Shown piece by piece: positions 56,597-57,930 of a stretch of DNA of 57,930 nucleotides (the stretch's first letter is position 1; every line of letters begins with the position of its first letter). The notes beneath the pieces were generated by a model. It ran no database searches and was not told the DNA's origin. It worked only from the letters and a program-made list of their open reading frames with translations. Origin of the DNA: an uncultured Acidimicrobiaceae bacterium. GTDB lineage: Bacteria; Actinomycetota; Acidimicrobiia; Spongiisociales; UBA5794. The translations under genes and the position numbers were made by a program. The stretch lies in contig CAMYKI010000014.1 of the NCBI GenBank assembly GCA_947258985.1, positions 1-57,930 on the forward strand, written 5' to 3'.

Positions 56597-57930
56597 TTAG
56601 TTGCTGAGTGCGTTGAGGGTCTTGGTGACGATTTCATCATCGAGACTGACGACGGGCGTGCATTCGAGAGCGGCTGGGGCGTAGCGGTGTTGTTCGGCGA
56701 GGGCTGAGCAGTGACCGAGGAGGACCGCTGCAGTCTCGTTGTCGTTGGTGTGTGCGAACCATTCGGCCGCGGCGTAGAACGTTTCCCACAGTCGGTAACG
56801 GTTCCCAAGAGTGTGGGTGTTCTTGATGGCTGCGCGGAGTCTAATTCTGGCCGACTCGATGTCGCCGCTGCGGAGATCGACAAGGCCAAGGCTGCTATGC
56901 GAGGTGTCAGTCGCTATTCCGTGGTCGTGCCAGAACCTCTCCTGAGACTCGAGAATTGGGCGGGCCTCGTCGATCTGCCCAAGGTTGACTAGGGCAGCGG
57001 CGATCATGCCCACGAAGTTCTTGGAAGCCAATTCAGACCTCGCGAGGGCAAGACCTCTTCGGGCCAGTTCCAAAGAGCCTTGATGATCGCCCTCGTATGC
57101 GGCAGTGAGACTGTCCACGGCGAGTGCCCTGCGCTGGCCGTCAGTCTCCTCATGGTCGAATCGTTCGGCGAGTTCCCGGACACGATCGATTTCCCCGATC
57201 AGCACGGCGATGTGCGCGAGATTCCAGAGATGACGAGACATTCTCGGATCACCGTCGTCATCGGCACGAGCGAGGGCCGCCTCTTCATAGGCGACCGATT
57301 CGACCACATCACCTCTATTGAGAGCTAGCTGGCCTCGCCAGGTGGAGATATCGGCTATGCCGTATGCGATTTCTAGGCGGCCAGCTAGCCGATCGGCTTC
57401 ATCGAGAGACGCCGCGGCGCGAATCCGGTCGTCCATGACTGCATGTGCACGACCGAGGAATGTGGTCGCGGCAAATCTCAGGGACGTCTCCGGGCAGTCG
57501 TCCCGGTTTAGTACGGTGTCGAGATGGCCAATTGCCTCGCGGGTATTTGCCGCGCTCACCAAGCTTTCGGCCAATGGGGTGACGATTTCGAGTGCCGCCT
57601 CAAGAACGCCGGTTTGGAGCGTCCAGTCGAGGGCGTGTTGCAGGTTGGCGAGATCATTCTTGATCACATCACGCCACGCCAGGGCCTCCTCTGGTGAGTC
57701 TGGCTTCGGGCTGAACGGTGTGTCCATTCGCTCAAAGGCTTGGCGCGCCATGGAGGCATAGTGGGCAGCGTGCCTCTGTCGCACCTCAGTCATCTCGCCC
57801 TGCTCGTTGAGGAGTCCGGTGGCGTATTCGCCGACGGTATCGAGAAGCACATAGCGGGTCGTAGTTCCCGGGGTGGAGACGGTGACGAGGGACGCGTCAA
57901 CGAGCCTCTCAACCCCATCGGCAATCACAC
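56597..57930 (-). CDS. C-terminal part of an AfsR/LuxR-like STAND regulator, partial
   Basis: At least 444 codons, open to the end of the window, so the N-terminus lies outside it. The visible part begins in a winged-helix-like segment (GVERLVDASLVTVSTPGTTTRYVLLDTVGEYATGLLNEQGE), which corresponds to the segment RLVDVSLVVADRETDRFEMLDP of the plus-strand regulator. It continues as TPR repeats (e.g. RGDVVESVAYEEAALARADDDGD, LRSGDIESARIRLRAAIKNTH). It is presumably a transcriptional activator with an NB-ARC module upstream. It lies beyond the third tRNA-Leu fragment and is oriented against the SARP gene. Related regulators in neighbouring cassettes suggest a family of cargo genes. Confidence 0.75.
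   Translation of the reverse strand, partial: VIADGVERLVDASLVTVSTPGTTTRYVLLDTVGEYATGLLNEQGEMTEVRQRHAAHYASMARQAFERMDTPFSPKPDSPEEALAWRDVIKNDLANLQHALDWTLQTGVLEAALEIVTPLAESLVSAANTREAIGHLDTVLNRDDCPETSLRFAATTFLGRAHAVMDDRIRAAASLDEADRLAGRLEIAYGIADISTWRGQLALNRGDVVESVAYEEAALARADDDGDPRMSRHLWNLAHIAVLIGEIDRVRELAERFDHEETDGQRRALAVDSLTAAYEGDHQGSLELARRGLALARSELASKNFVGMIAAALVNLGQIDEARPILESQERFWHDHGIATDTSHSSLGLVDLRSGDIESARIRLRAAIKNTHTLGNRYRLWETFYAAAEWFAHTNDNETAAVLLGHCSALAEQHRYAPAALECTPVVSLDDEIVTKTLNALSN

Larger units (their letters stand above)
51727..57930. mobile_element. Candidate array of cassettes bounded by tRNA-Leu 3' halves
   Basis: Three 3' halves of tRNA-Leu genes (51727, 53104 and 56332), all on the minus strand, cut this stretch into segments: 1.3 kb with one lipoprotein gene, 3.2 kb with one regulator gene, and a third with a partial regulator running off the window. 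None has a 5' half. Two are followed by a similar 130-bp arm with direct repeats, the third by one repeat copy. This is what repeated integration at a tRNA gene by a tyrosine recombinase would leave. No integrase is seen in the array, so mobility and mechanism are inference. Confidence 0.5.

Overview
This window is about 58 kb of GC-rich actinobacterial chromosome, nearly all of it dense and co-directional on the minus strand. The complete Pup-proteasome system (mpa, dop, pup, prcB, prcA, pafA, pafB, pafC), helY next to tat genes, a Wag31/DivIVA-like protein, a DUF4193-like protein and a PE-type block of tlyA, nadK, recN, pyrG, xerD, scpA, scpB, rluB, cmk and der all point to Actinomycetota. 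Gene order in both blocks resembles the Mycobacterium Rv1692-Rv1713 and Rv2092c-Rv2118c regions. I infer a deep-branching class such as Acidimicrobiia, but the sequence does not prove that.

Layout. 1-960 holds no convincing intact gene. It contains a displaced tRNA-Ser 3' end followed by three GCGGACT repeats, which looks like the scar of an integrated element. 1.0-7.1 kb: tRNA-Pro(GGG), an Ntn-hydrolase, NAD(P)H-hydrate epimerase, a 48-residue membrane protein, an acyl-CoA carboxylase carboxyltransferase, der and a DUF512 radical-SAM protein. 7.2-20.6 kb: ispH, cmk, a frameshifted aroA, rluB, scpB, scpA, an HD protein, a DksA-like zinc finger, xerD, a NUDIX enzyme, pyrG, recN, nadK, tlyA and a rhomboid protease. 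20.7-29.4 kb: a long operon-like run of HAD, M20, GNAT, glycosyltransferase, DUF4193, lipid kinase, helY, tatC, tatA/B and a zinc ribbon. 29.5-38.4 kb: the pupylation and proteasome locus. Mpa unfolds Pup-tagged proteins, PrcAB degrade them, PafA ligates Pup (which already ends in Gly-Gly-Glu), Dop removes it, and PafBC are WYL-domain DNA-damage regulators. 38.4-49.7 kb: trmI, four small membrane proteins, two transporters, lon, a Rieske/ThDP-enzyme fusion, an OmpA-like protein, a DivIVA-like protein and a NUDIX enzyme.

49.7-57.9 kb is accessory in character. After a gene-poor stretch with a truncated adenylate-cyclase fragment and an ACT protein, there is a series of three tRNA-Leu 3' halves (anticodon arm to acceptor end) in the same orientation. 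They bound cassettes carrying an SGNH-type lipoprotein, a 1002-residue SARP/AfsR-type regulator and a second AfsR/LuxR-like TPR regulator that runs off the window. Two of the tRNA halves are followed by a shared 130-bp arm containing direct repeats, as expected of tyrosine-recombinase attachment sites, but no integrase is present in that stretch. This tRNA-Leu cassette array is the best candidate for something undescribed.

Other notable items are a roughly 100-bp repeat found twice, 36 kb apart in opposite orientation and both times between convergent genes, with a compensatory base change in its outer stem; and the Rieske-ThDP fusion enzyme.
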